This document shows positions 25,431 through 34,686 of a stretch of DNA of 58,262 nucleotides, piece after piece. The position numbers were made by a program, and so were the translations under genes. Position 1 is the stretch's first letter. Each line of letters begins with the position of its first letter. The DNA is taken from NCBI GenBank assembly GCA_964439605.1, contig CAYTPC010000037.1:1-58262 (forward strand). Reading direction: 5' to 3'. Under the pieces are notes generated by a model. That model was not told the DNA's origin. It was given only the letters and a program-made list of their open reading frames with translations, and did no database searches. This stretch comes from JAITWT01 sp964439605 (GTDB taxonomy: Bacteria; Pseudomonadota; Gammaproteobacteria; Burkholderiales; Burkholderiaceae_C).

Positions 25431-26653
25431 CACACCCTAAGGCCGCCGAGGCGCGTGCGTCGCTGCCGCTGGGGGAAGGCGGGCTGGTTCTGCTGCTCGG
25501 CGCGCTGGTGGCCTTTGGTCCGCTCGCGATCGATCTGTACCTGCCCGCGCTGCCGGCCATCGCCAGCGGTTTGCACGCCGGCATGGAACAGGTGGAGCTG
25601 ACGGTCACCGTCTTTCTCGCGGGCTTTTGCTGCGGCATGCTGTGTTATGGCCCGCTGTCCGACCGTTTCGGCCGCCGTCCCATGCTGCTGGGCGGCATGG
25701 GCCTGTTCATGCTTGCCAGCGTGGTGTGCGCGCTGGCCGAGAGCGTGCACATGTTGATCGTGGCGCGGTTTTTTCAGGCGCTTGGCGGTGGCGCGGCTTC
25801 CGTGTTGGCGCGGGCCGTGGTGCGCGACGTGTATGCGTCAACCGAGGCCATCCGCAAGCTCTCGCTCATGGCGATGGTGACCGCCATCGCGCCGCTGGTC
25901 GCGCCCTTGCTTGGCAGCTTCGCGCTGCACTGGGGAAGCTGGCGCGCCACCTTCAGTCTGGTTGCGGTCTGGGGCGCGTTGTGCCTGCTGATTACCGGCT
26001 GGCGCCTGCCGGAAACCCTGCCTGCGGCGCAGCGTGGCCAGGCGGGGCTGGGGGAAGCGTTTGCCGCCTATGGCCGCATGCTGGCCAATCCGGCGGCCTG
26101 GGGGCTGGTGCTGGCCGGTGGCATGTCTTTCGGGGGCATGTTCGCCTACATCACGGCTGGGCCAGCCTACTTCATCCGGTATCAGGGCATGAGTCCCTGG
26201 GGTTACAGCCTACTGTTTACCGCCAATGCGGTCGGCATTCTGCTCGCCAATTTTTGCAACAGCCGCTGGGTGCATCGGATCGGTCCCGACAGGTTGGCGG
26301 GCGTGGGCAGCGTCACCGGCCTGGCGGCCTGCGCGGCGCTCGTGGGCTGCATGGAAGTGCATCCCTTGGGCGTCATCGTCGCATTGTTTTTTGCGGTCAG
26401 CGTCACGGGCCTGCTGGGCGCCAATTGTGTCGGCCTGCTGATGCGCGGTTATGCCCGCAACGCCGGCGCCGCGGCCGCGCTCTTCGGTACCGGGCAATTC
26501 GGCTTCGGCATGCTCGCCAGCGCGGCGGTGGGCACTTTCCACGATGGCACGGGGCGGCCGATGGCGTGGGTCATGCTGGGAACGGCGGTTTTGTCGCTGT
26601 TGGGGTTCGGCCTTTACCGTGCGTACCGGGATGCGCGCTTCGTGGCGGGCTGA
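25427..26653 (+). CDS. MFS transporter, Bcr/CflA-like
   Basis: A 408-residue inner-membrane major facilitator protein with about 12 hydrophobic segments and motif A as GPLSDRFGRRP. FGPLAIDLYLPALPAIA and VQ/ARFFQALGGGAASVLARAVVRD are typical of the Bcr/CflA drug:H+ antiporters. It overlaps gabD by ATGA and takes the position that the uptake protein HpaX holds in enterobacterial hpa clusters, yet it looks like an exporter. Export of toxic pathway intermediates or substrate is possible; the substrate is unknown. Confidence 0.88.
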   Translation: MTHPKAAEARASLPLGEGGLVLLLGALVAFGPLAIDLYLPALPAIASGLHAGMEQVELTVTVFLAGFCCGMLCYGPLSDRFGRRPMLLGGMGLFMLASVVCALAESVHMLIVARFFQALGGGAASVLARAVVRDVYASTEAIRKLSLMAMVTAIAPLVAPLLGSFALHWGSWRATFSLVAVWGALCLLITGWRLPETLPAAQRGQAGLGEAFAAYGRMLANPAAWGLVLAGGMSFGGMFAYITAGPAYFIRYQGMSPWGYSLLFTANAVGILLANFCNSRWVHRIGPDRLAGVGSVTGLAACAALVGCMEVHPLGVIVALFFAVSVTGLLGANCVGLLMRGYARNAGAAAALFGTGQFGFGMLASAAVGTFHDGTGRPMAWVMLGTAVLSLLGFGLYRAYRDARFVAG

Positions 26654-26705
26654 AATGGATTTGCCGGGTAATCGCTGGACGTATTTCGATTGTCCACCGT
26701 TTGGA

Positions 26706-27626
26706 TCAGCGCACTTCCCGCTGATGCTGGATCCGGAATTGGCTGGGCGTGACGGCGGTGCGGCGCGTGAAAAAACGCGAGAAGTAAGCCGGATCGGTGA
26801 AGCCGAGCTGATAGCTCAATTCGCTGACCGAGATAGGGGAAAAGCGCAGCAGGCGGCGCGCTTCCTGGAGCACGCGCTCATGCACCATCTCTTTGGATGC
26901 CAGGTTGGCGATGCGCCGGCAGACATCGTTGAGCCGGGCCGCGGTCACCTTCAGGCGGCGCGCGTAATCGGGGATCGTCAGGTGTTCCTGAAAATGGGCC
27001 TCGATCAGATCGCAGAAGTTCAGAAATACCCGCACGTCCTCGCCCCGTTCGCGCTTGAGGTCTGCACCGGTTGGTTGGCGCGCGGCCAAAAGACGGTGCA
27101 GGCTGATGAAAAAACATTGCCCCAGCGCCTGTACCGCGGCCAAGCGGCCCGTTTCGCGTCCGTGAAACTCCTGCCGAAGCAGTGCCGTGATGTGCAGCAG
27201 GTGGTCGGCTTGTGCGCGTATCGGCGGCGCGGCATCGCCCAGCGTCATGAAAGCCGCCGTTCGGGCTGGCGCTTCGTTCCATTGTCCCGGCATGGCCGTA
27301 AACCAGCTGCGCACCACCTCTTGGCGCACCGTGACCACATGCCCATCGGAATGATCGTCCGAGTAGAAAGCGTGCGGCACAGCCGGCGGAGTGATGAACA
27401 GGAGCGGCGCATCGCCGCCATACACTTGGTCATCCAGGTTCAGGTGGACGCGGCCTTGCGTCAGCAGGTGCACCTGGTAGAAAAGCGAATGGCGGTGCAC
27501 CGGCGTGTTGCGCCCGAAAATCTCGGCCAGGCGGCTGAAGGTTTCGTAATGGACATCACAATCCGAATCACCTTGGTAGGCGCGGGTGATGTGGATATCG
27601 GGAATCGGAGAGGCGGCGTTGCTCAT
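26706..27626 (-). CDS. hpaA: AraC-family regulator of 4-hydroxyphenylacetate catabolism (HpaA-like)
   Basis: A 306-residue transcription factor: an N-terminal cupin sensor (VHRHSLFYQVHLLTQGRVHLNLDD, then TPPAVPHAFYSDDH) and a C-terminal AraC DNA-binding domain with two helix-turn-helices (IPDYARRLKVTAARLNDVCRR and ISVSELSYQLGFTDPAYFSRFF). In E. coli HpaA activates the hydroxylase genes in response to 4-hydroxyphenylacetate. The ATG at 27626 is chosen; a GTG at 27644 would add six residues. It is divergent from hpaR. Confidence 0.88.
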   Translation of the reverse strand: MSNAASPIPDIHITRAYQGDSDCDVHYETFSRLAEIFGRNTPVHRHSLFYQVHLLTQGRVHLNLDDQVYGGDAPLLFITPPAVPHAFYSDDHSDGHVVTVRQEVVRSWFTAMPGQWNEAPARTAAFMTLGDAAPPIRAQADHLLHITALLRQEFHGRETGRLAAVQALGQCFFISLHRLLAARQPTGADLKRERGEDVRVFLNFCDLIEAHFQEHLTIPDYARRLKVTAARLNDVCRRIANLASKEMVHERVLQEARRLLRFSPISVSELSYQLGFTDPAYFSRFFTRRTAVTPSQFRIQHQREVR

Positions 27627-27713
27627 GTTGCAGGAGGCGGTCACACCGAACCGGCATTACAAACGGCGATGATATAAAGAAATAAAAAAATCGAAATTAG
27701 AAAATTAGAACTC
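27627..27713. promoter_or_regulatory. hpaA-hpaR divergent promoter region
   Basis: An AT-rich 87-nt gap between divergent regulators. It contains TATAAA at 27673-27678 and the direct repeat AAATTAG/AAAATTAG just before the hpaR ATG, but no palindrome like those before dmpK and dctP. A -35 box is not clear. Confidence 0.4.
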
Positions 27714-28229
27714 ATGAGACGTACAACCCCCTATCGCAATCTGCCCCATCTCTTCTTGCAGGCGCGCGAGGAGGTGCTTTGCCACTTTCGCCCAATCCTT
27801 AACCACTATGGCCTGACCGAGCAGCAGTGGCGCATTCTGCGTGTGCTCGGCGAGCGCGAGGAACTCGAGCAGTGGGAGATTTCTGATAGCTGCCAGATTC
27901 TCAGCCCAAGCCTGGCGGGGGTCCTTGCGCGCATGGAGGACCAGGGCGTCATCCACCGCAGCCGCATGCCCGAAGACCATCGGCGTGTCATTGTGCGTCT
28001 CAGTCCCGAGGGCGCCAAGCTGTATGCCACGGTTGTGCCGCTCATTCAAGCACAGTACGAAAAGCTTGAAGAGGCACTCGGCCCTAAGCTGATCGATGAT
28101 CTGTACCGCATCGTTGACAAACTTCTCGTACAGCCGCACCCACCGGTGGAACACATCGATTTGCCCGAGTATTCTTCGGTCCGCAAGAAGAGGGGGCTCA
28201 CCCAGGCGCGTACCCCTGGCGCCCGTTGA
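27714..28229 (+). CDS. hpaR: MarR-family repressor of homoprotocatechuate degradation (HpaR-like)
   Basis: A 171-residue winged-helix repressor. YGLTEQQWRILRVLGEREELEQWEI and LSPSLAGVLARMEDQGVIHRSR with the wing PEDHRRVIVRLS are characteristic of HpaR/HpcR, which represses the meta-cleavage genes until an aromatic inducer binds. The two CTAA-N4-TTAG palindromes at 10398 and 15113 are its most likely targets. It has an extended basic C-terminus and weak RBS. It converges on the defense operon at 28279. Confidence 0.9.
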   Translation: MRRTTPYRNLPHLFLQAREEVLCHFRPILNHYGLTEQQWRILRVLGEREELEQWEISDSCQILSPSLAGVLARMEDQGVIHRSRMPEDHRRVIVRLSPEGAKLYATVVPLIQAQYEKLEEALGPKLIDDLYRIVDKLLVQPHPPVEHIDLPEYSSVRKKRGLTQARTPGAR

Positions 28230-28278
28230 TCGGGGCGGACGAATACAGCCAGCTTCTGGGTCGACATCGCTTACTAAC

Positions 28279-30474
28279 CTACGGCTTAACCATATCGAGG
28301 TAGCCGCGAATCGGCGCCCCCCGCTTGTCGAGACGGGGCCTGCCACCGATAGACCGCAGGACCGACCGCGAAAGGAGCTTATTGCCGGCAATGCAGGTTG
28401 TCTCCGGCATCATCACGCAGTCAGGGCAGGCGCCCCCGCGCTCCGTGCACAGCGAGCCTGTGCCGCATTGCGTGGCTTTGGGGCTGAGCATTGAGGTCAG
28501 CATTGCTGGGCCAGCATTGCGCCAAAGCGCCGACAGGTTACCCAGGTCCATGGTTGTGCCGTTGCGGTAGACCACGAAGGCTAGGTCAGATGGGAAGATG
28601 TACTCGCCTAACGACCCCAGGTCCAGACCGGAGTACTCAGACACGTGCTTCATCAGTAGGTGCGAGTAACTATGAAGCAAGGTATACAGGTAGAAGTAGA
28701 CCGGCGGTGTTGTGGTCTCGGGCAAGTTGTCAAGAAACGGACTCATCGGCTGCGCTGCGCCCAGCAGGCCAGCGCCAATTTTCTCGCCTGCGTTCAGCGT
28801 GAACATGTCCGGGCACTTCAAGCTGCGCAGCCATTTAAGAACAAGTTCTTCCTTGAGGCGCACGTAGATGGCCTCATTGCCCTGCTGCACAACGTAAACG
28901 GGATACCGCGTACTATCGTTTTGCTTTACCGGTGGGAACAGGTTCAGGCGAACCGGCATGTTCATGCCCCGCTTTTCTCGCAGGATGGGGGTCGACTCCA
29001 TGCGCGAGTAACCAAAGCTGAAGCGGCACAGGTCAAACTCTCGGATAAGGCCCATGTCATCGAGACCAAGCCTGTCGAGCAACGCGCGCGTTGCGCTCTG
29101 CACTTGGTCCGTCTTGTCTTTATTCTCTGGCGCCAGGTCTTCATCCAGTCGTGTGAAAGACACGTAAGGCTTCTTCCCGTTGGTCCGTGTCTCCACATCC
29201 AGGCGTGTGCTCTTGAGCGCCGCGTGCTCGATGGCCAAGCGGAACGGGTCGAACTTGGAGGCGAACATTGACTGTCTGTTTTGAAGGTTCGAGACAACCA
29301 ACACCGGAAGGTCAACATTGGGCACCAGAATTTGTCGCCGGCGTAGGTCATCCAGAATCCGCTGCCGGCTGGTGTATGCCATCTCGATGGCGCCCTTGAG
29401 CGTAGTTCGCATTGGCTCGGCGAACGCCTCGAGCGTGCGAATCTGATCTGCAGCTGCCAAGTAGTCCAATAGATCCTTGGCGCATTCCGGCTTGCCTGTG
29501 CAAACTTTCTGAATATCTTCGTCCGTGATGGGTTGCGCGGCAAAGCCATATTGCTTGGCGACGAAGTCCTTGAGCTCAGCCTCCCGCCCCGGCAGCAGTC
29601 GGGTTAGAAACTGCTGGCTGCCGTCCTTGAAATCGATGAACAGGTCTGACTTGACGTAATACGCGCTCGACGCGCGATAGGGCGTCGCCTGCATCCGCAC
29701 GTCGGTCAGTCGGTTCGGTCCCATCGCTGGTCCGAGAATACGCAGGGTGTCGCGGTCGTTTTGCAGCCACTTCGGTGAAAGCGGCTTATCGCAGGCTGCG
29801 CACTCGAAGAACCAATCGCCGATGCCAGCGGAGCGCCGATTCAACTTGAACAGATCGCTCCCACAGACGCAGTTGTCACGGCGCTTGATGACCTTGGCGT
29901 CGCGGTCGCTCCAATGCCATTGACCCGGAAAGGCCGCCTCCCAATGACCGGACCAGTGCACGAAGAGGACATCAAGCTGTTCCCAGTCGCATTGGCCCTT
30001 CTTCTTGGGGTTGGGACAATGGTCGGGCGTCAGGGTTGCGAGGTTCTTGTCCAGTTCCGTGAGAGTCTCATAGTCCTGGAACATCCCACAAGTGCGGCAC
30101 ACGAATGTCAGTGGTGCCGGTGTGTACTCCATGTGCGAGGGCCGACACAGATAGAAACGGTCCTGGCCCGGCAACTGGAATTCTGTCCTGGTCGGATCCA
30201 ACAGGGCTTGATCAACGCACTGTGCAGGCAGGATGCGTGGTTTCGTCAAGTCACTGTCGCGCGCGGATAAGGCGGTGTTGAACCAAGCGCGCCCGAGTTC
30301 GTTCATCCGCTCAAACACCAAGTCCATGGTCGACTCCGACAACTGGATAGGCTCGCCAGTCGAAGAGCGTGCAATGCAGGCTCCCATTCCGCCTTCGAAG
30401 GTGAAGAAGCTCTCCGGGGCATAGACCGTAGCAAGCTGGTTGCGAGAGCGATTCATTGTTTTGGCTTTTGCCAT
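28279..30474 (-). CDS. drmB: DrmB-like DUF1998 protein of a DISARM-type defense operon
   Basis: A 731-residue protein, last of four co-directional genes. The N-terminal half has zinc-type cysteine pairs (FVCRTCGMF, NCVCGSDLF with FFECAACDKPL). The C-terminal part has the DUF1998 look, YTLLHSYSHLLMKHVSEYSG with LGEYIFPSD, and closes with another Cys cluster (CTERGGACPDC, ETTC). DrmB is a core DISARM protein that works with the helicase DrmA. ATG at 30474 follows AGAAGGAGC, 12 nt after the drmA stop. Assignment is from memory of family features and adjacency to the helicase. Confidence 0.75.
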   Translation of the reverse strand: MAKAKTMNRSRNQLATVYAPESFFTFEGGMGACIARSSTGEPIQLSESTMDLVFERMNELGRAWFNTALSARDSDLTKPRILPAQCVDQALLDPTRTEFQLPGQDRFYLCRPSHMEYTPAPLTFVCRTCGMFQDYETLTELDKNLATLTPDHCPNPKKKGQCDWEQLDVLFVHWSGHWEAAFPGQWHWSDRDAKVIKRRDNCVCGSDLFKLNRRSAGIGDWFFECAACDKPLSPKWLQNDRDTLRILGPAMGPNRLTDVRMQATPYRASSAYYVKSDLFIDFKDGSQQFLTRLLPGREAELKDFVAKQYGFAAQPITDEDIQKVCTGKPECAKDLLDYLAAADQIRTLEAFAEPMRTTLKGAIEMAYTSRQRILDDLRRRQILVPNVDLPVLVVSNLQNRQSMFASKFDPFRLAIEHAALKSTRLDVETRTNGKKPYVSFTRLDEDLAPENKDKTDQVQSATRALLDRLGLDDMGLIREFDLCRFSFGYSRMESTPILREKRGMNMPVRLNLFPPVKQNDSTRYPVYVVQQGNEAIYVRLKEELVLKWLRSLKCPDMFTLNAGEKIGAGLLGAAQPMSPFLDNLPETTTPPVYFYLYTLLHSYSHLLMKHVSEYSGLDLGSLGEYIFPSDLAFVVYRNGTTMDLGNLSALWRNAGPAMLTSMLSPKATQCGTGSLCTERGGACPDCVMMPETTCIAGNKLLSRSVLRSIGGRPRLDKRGAPIRGYLDMVKP

Positions 30475-30486
30475 CTTGCTCCTTCT

Positions 30487-33400
30487 TTAGCTCCGAGCTT
30501 CTGTAGCACTATCAGTCGAATCGATGTCGGCACCAGAGCCTCGCCGAATAAAAGCCATCGCTCGAGCCGTCATTCCATCCGCCACACGTTTGTAAGACGC
30601 ATCGGTACCTGACTCGTGGATAAGGCCGGGTTGGTCCACATCGCGTAGCGATGTCATCGGTCGTAGCAGACTATTGCGCGTCGCAAAAAACTGGACCAAG
30701 CGAGTACCGTTCACCAGTCGGTCGACACCCAGGTCCTGCTGGTAGTAGGTAAGCTCCCTTTTGAGCAATGAGCGGTAGTAGTTCTTTCCTTCAGGGGAAG
30801 ACGAGAAGGACAGGCCGAGAGCTTTTTCCATGAATGCCTCGGTGGTCTTTATGTTGGCCGGCACTGCCAGGAAGTCGCGCACATCGGGTGCCATGGCGAA
30901 CGTGGGGCTATTGCGCTTCTTGTCGTCATCCAATGCGCACAGGTGCTCGATAGCGTTCATGCCACACACGTATTCCTGGAAGAAGCTGGGCATCACTCGC
31001 ACCAATGCCTTCTCGGCCCAGCGGTCAATAGCCGCTGGCAAAATCATCCGCTCCAGGAATCGGTGGAAGATATCGTGAATCTCCAACACGAACCGGTCGC
31101 GATATCGTTGGGGCACGGGCACCAGCAGCGAAAAGCCTACGTGCGTGCGGCCCACACGCGACGATGCCTGGATGTACTCCGCGATGTCCGACGGGATGCC
31201 CGCGAAGAACATTGCGTTGAACTCTTCCACGTCGACACCGTGCGAGATGGCAGAGGTAGCGATGATCGACCGCAGCGTTTCGTTGAGATCTGGAAATGGC
31301 TTGTTGACTCCAACGCGGGTCTCGGCCCGCCGGACGGTGCCCTGAATATTCGCGGCCGAGACAGCCCCTGAGATGAGTTCTGAGTTCAGCGACTGGTCAG
31401 CGTAACCCTCAGCCTGGTGAAGCTTCTCGAACTGAACTTTTTCGGTATCGATAACCTGGTCGCCACCCTTCTTGTTGGTAACGTAAGTTAGGGCGATGCG
31501 GTGCAGGTCCACTAGCGTCAGCAACGTGGCGGTATCTGCACTCGCCAGGAGCCGAACGAACTGAGCCTGCAAAGGGCCAGGAGACACCCATCGAATCAGT
31601 TCGTTGCGGGATGCCTCCTCCTTGGTCGGGTCTTCGCTGCGCAAGCGCTCGTACAGGCCAGTGAGCATCACGTGGTAGTGGCCGAGCACTGATGCCATCG
31701 CCACGGTATGACGGTGTCCGTTGGTCAGAACCGAGGCGTAAACACGCGCCCAGTGGCTGCGCAGTTCCATATCGGCGACGGGAATGGCCGCGCGTTCGGT
31801 GTCATCTGGCGAGGCGTCCGGCTGGAGGGGCGTCGCATAGAACGAGTCGTAGAGCGTCGGCCCCGGATGCGGGAACTGGACCGTGTCGCGCTGGTAGAGG
31901 TTGTGCATCTGGCGCCACGGCTCGCTGACTGTGGCTGACGCGGCAATAACCTTGATTTTTCGGCGGACTGTGAACTCGGGCTCATACGAGAGAAGGCCCT
32001 TCAGCAGCGGCGAGAGTTGGTCGAACGCGGCCTCCAGTGCTGATTCGAACAGGCCTGAGAACGTTCCCAGGGACTCGTCCAAAAGGTGGGCCTCGTCCTG
32101 AATCAGCAGGGCAGGGAATGGATCGAAGAATCTCTTTTCGCCTGAAACGAACGAGGGGAACAGCGTGCGGGTGCCGGCGCCAGGGTGACCATCCCAATCC
32201 TTGGGTTTCATTGGCACGTACAGGCGCTCACTGCTGGTCTTGATCAATGGCGCAAATCCGAACATGCCGAAGAACTTGCGGATAGTCCCCTGCGACTGAC
32301 CGATGGCCGCGAGCTTGTCCACTGTGCCCAGCAAAACGGATGGAGCCACGTCGTAGATGTCTTCGTCGACGATGTAGAAGGGCAGTGGCGTTGGCTTGGC
32401 GAACCGGGCGTTCCAGGAACACTTTTCTTTCGGTGCGGCGCAGTAATGTCCCATTGTGTTGGCACCAGCGTCCGAGTGGCGGCGTAACGCCAGCAAACTG
32501 CCGTCCTTATTGCCACAGAACGGGCATGTTGACAGCTTTAGCCAGCGCTCACGGGCACTCTTGTAGGGCTGGACATCCTTGTGCTTGGGCTCGGCGCTTG
32601 GAACGACCTCGTTGTCCCTGGGTACTTCGCCGTAGCCCTCCTCGGAATGCCAGTTTGGCGTGTTGCTGCCACCCACCCAGAACCCGAGTGAGAACGGATC
32701 GCCGGGGTGCCCGCGTAAGTGCCGAACCTCTTCGGCAGCGCCCATCGTTGAGAAGGTCCGGCGTGCCTGCTGCAGCGTAAGCAATCGCAGCGGGTAGCGC
32801 ATCAAAGCGGACACGCCCCTATGCTTACCTCTGAGGCGGTCGAGAAAGAGCACGAACGCGAGCAGGCCCAGGAAAGCTTCGGACTTGCCGCCACCGGTCG
32901 AGAAGTACAGCAGCGTTACCGCATTTGCGTGCTTGGCAACGTCGGGGGTATAAAACCTGTGAAACTCGGGAATACGTGTCGCGAAAGCTGGAATGGATGC
33001 CAGGATGAAGGCGAGCTGGAAGAGCCGCCACTTGTCATAGCCCTTTGACTTGGCCACCTTGGCCATAGCGGTGTTCATTGACACCCACGCTTCGAATGGG
33101 ATGCCAAGTGGTGACTTCTGGATGCCGGGTCCACTCCAATTCACTCGGGATATCTCAAGGATGTCAAGGCCGCAGCGAATAGCGCCCAGTTCACGACGCC
33201 AAGCCGTAAGGTCCAAGTGCAGCTTCTCCTTCTCGACCGCTAGTTGCTCAGCTGCATTCGGTCCGTCGAGACCTTGGTCGACAGGATGTTTTTCGACCTG
33301 GGTCAGCCACGCCTCGTAGGCCATGATGAGAGGCTTCAGGCCGACTAGGCAGTCGGGTTGAGACAGCTTTTCAATGTTGCACTCAACGTCACCATCGGTC

Positions 33401-34686
33401 TGAATGATTCGAGGCAGCACGTAACGCGGAGCCCAGGTCGTGCTCAGTCGGTGCAGCGCACCATCGATAGCCAAAGTGATGCCGCCGTTGAATCCCAGCG
33501 CCGGGTACTTGAGGTACTGGTTGTACCGGTAAGACGGCTTGACGCGGTCTAAGCGAAGGAACCGGTGGTCAGCCGTCGGCACTGTGACGGTCACTGAAAC
33601 TTGGAAGAACGAGGGTTCCAACTCTTTGAAGTTGGTTTGGGTGAGCGGTGGGGTCCAATTTTCCAAGGCCACATGGACCGTCATGCGCGTTGCGTCGATC
33701 GGGTCGGGCACTGCTTGAACGACCCAGCGCAGCTCAATCTGAGGCACGATGACTGCAAGAGCCGAGGCGCGGACTCTTTCCAGGTAGCGCTTCCAGTCCC
33801 GCACGTCGGACGGGAGTACCCGACTCCGGCGGTACCCCCACAACTTCCCGCCTGTTTCCGGGGCCGAACTGGCAGCCCAGCCCGCGAGCTGCTTGGCGAC
33901 AGACCCATTCAGCGCATCGGTTGCCCTTTTGGCGTCAGCCTCGGCGGTCGCCGGCGTAAACTCGAATGAGGGCAGAGTGAGCTCCAGCCGGAGCCACTTC
34001 GGCGGGGGAGGAATATCGTCCACCAAGCCGTCTGGGGTAGACAGGCCGGCGGCAACCTCCTGAGTAGGGCGTGCTTTGCCTTCCTCGACGCCTTCCACAT
34101 TCTTTGCTTCTACATCCTCGGGTTCGGTTTCCTCACCCACTGGTGCGCGGTCCAAGCGATTGTCAAAGTGCAGGCCCATGGACTCGTACACGCCCTTGCG
34201 GGCCTCGTAGCTCTTCGCGGCCCACTCCAGGTTCGACTTGCCACCCGAAAGCTCGTTGGCAAGCTTCGTCAGCGCATCCTTGACCCTGCTGCGGATTTCG
34301 GCTCGGGCTTCTCGCGTCAAGGGGAAGGTGGCTTCCAGCCGGCCCCCAGGTTTCACCTCATCCTCGGTCGGGAGAATGCGGACATATACGGCACCGGTCA
34401 GTGACACGCCCAGCTTGGTTCCTGTGGCAGCCGAACGAATTTGGAAGTCCATACCGTGCGCGCTGATGCGGATGGGGTCTGCTTCCTCGTCGCCGCCACG
34501 CTCTTCGGTAGGCATCGGCACGATGAACTCCGACATCAACGCCGCGCTGGGCTTGGCTCCGTAAATGACCTTGTAGAAGTCACCTCGGCCAGCCAGCCGC
34601 GCTGACAGCCCGTTGAGTAGGCTATCGACCACAGCCTCTTTATAGGCCGGATGGATATCGTGGGGTTTTTTACTGAGAGTGGGCAT
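30487..34686 (-). CDS. drmA: DrmA-like SF2 helicase of a DISARM-type defense operon
   Basis: A 1399-residue protein with an uncharacterised N-terminal 580 residues and a helicase core: Walker A STGGGKSEA (about 595), a Cys zinc module CPFCGNKDG (about 725), the DEAH box as QDEAHLLDE (about 864), AASATVS (motif III) and QASSRVGRTHVG (motif VI, about 1177), preceded by ATSAISHGVDVEEF. Motif set and size match DrmA, the DISARM core helicase that blocks incoming phage DNA together with DrmB. Its start overlaps the upstream gene by 17 nt. A Druantia-type helicase is the main alternative. Confidence 0.78.
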   Translation of the reverse strand: MPTLSKKPHDIHPAYKEAVVDSLLNGLSARLAGRGDFYKVIYGAKPSAALMSEFIVPMPTEERGGDEEADPIRISAHGMDFQIRSAATGTKLGVSLTGAVYVRILPTEDEVKPGGRLEATFPLTREARAEIRSRVKDALTKLANELSGGKSNLEWAAKSYEARKGVYESMGLHFDNRLDRAPVGEETEPEDVEAKNVEGVEEGKARPTQEVAAGLSTPDGLVDDIPPPPKWLRLELTLPSFEFTPATAEADAKRATDALNGSVAKQLAGWAASSAPETGGKLWGYRRSRVLPSDVRDWKRYLERVRASALAVIVPQIELRWVVQAVPDPIDATRMTVHVALENWTPPLTQTNFKELEPSFFQVSVTVTVPTADHRFLRLDRVKPSYRYNQYLKYPALGFNGGITLAIDGALHRLSTTWAPRYVLPRIIQTDGDVECNIEKLSQPDCLVGLKPLIMAYEAWLTQVEKHPVDQGLDGPNAAEQLAVEKEKLHLDLTAWRRELGAIRCGLDILEISRVNWSGPGIQKSPLGIPFEAWVSMNTAMAKVAKSKGYDKWRLFQLAFILASIPAFATRIPEFHRFYTPDVAKHANAVTLLYFSTGGGKSEAFLGLLAFVLFLDRLRGKHRGVSALMRYPLRLLTLQQARRTFSTMGAAEEVRHLRGHPGDPFSLGFWVGGSNTPNWHSEEGYGEVPRDNEVVPSAEPKHKDVQPYKSARERWLKLSTCPFCGNKDGSLLALRRHSDAGANTMGHYCAAPKEKCSWNARFAKPTPLPFYIVDEDIYDVAPSVLLGTVDKLAAIGQSQGTIRKFFGMFGFAPLIKTSSERLYVPMKPKDWDGHPGAGTRTLFPSFVSGEKRFFDPFPALLIQDEAHLLDESLGTFSGLFESALEAAFDQLSPLLKGLLSYEPEFTVRRKIKVIAASATVSEPWRQMHNLYQRDTVQFPHPGPTLYDSFYATPLQPDASPDDTERAAIPVADMELRSHWARVYASVLTNGHRHTVAMASVLGHYHVMLTGLYERLRSEDPTKEEASRNELIRWVSPGPLQAQFVRLLASADTATLLTLVDLHRIALTYVTNKKGGDQVIDTEKVQFEKLHQAEGYADQSLNSELISGAVSAANIQGTVRRAETRVGVNKPFPDLNETLRSIIATSAISHGVDVEEFNAMFFAGIPSDIAEYIQASSRVGRTHVGFSLLVPVPQRYRDRFVLEIHDIFHRFLERMILPAAIDRWAEKALVRVMPSFFQEYVCGMNAIEHLCALDDDKKRNSPTFAMAPDVRDFLAVPANIKTTEAFMEKALGLSFSSSPEGKNYYRSLLKRELTYYQQDLGVDRLVNGTRLVQFFATRNSLLRPMTSLRDVDQPGLIHESGTDASYKRVADGMTARAMAFIRRGSGADIDSTDSATEARS

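Noticed and set aside
28230..28300. Possible left attachment site of an island inserted at tRNA-Leu
   Set aside because: I compared this stretch with the tRNA-Leu 3' end and found no matching segment longer than a few bases.
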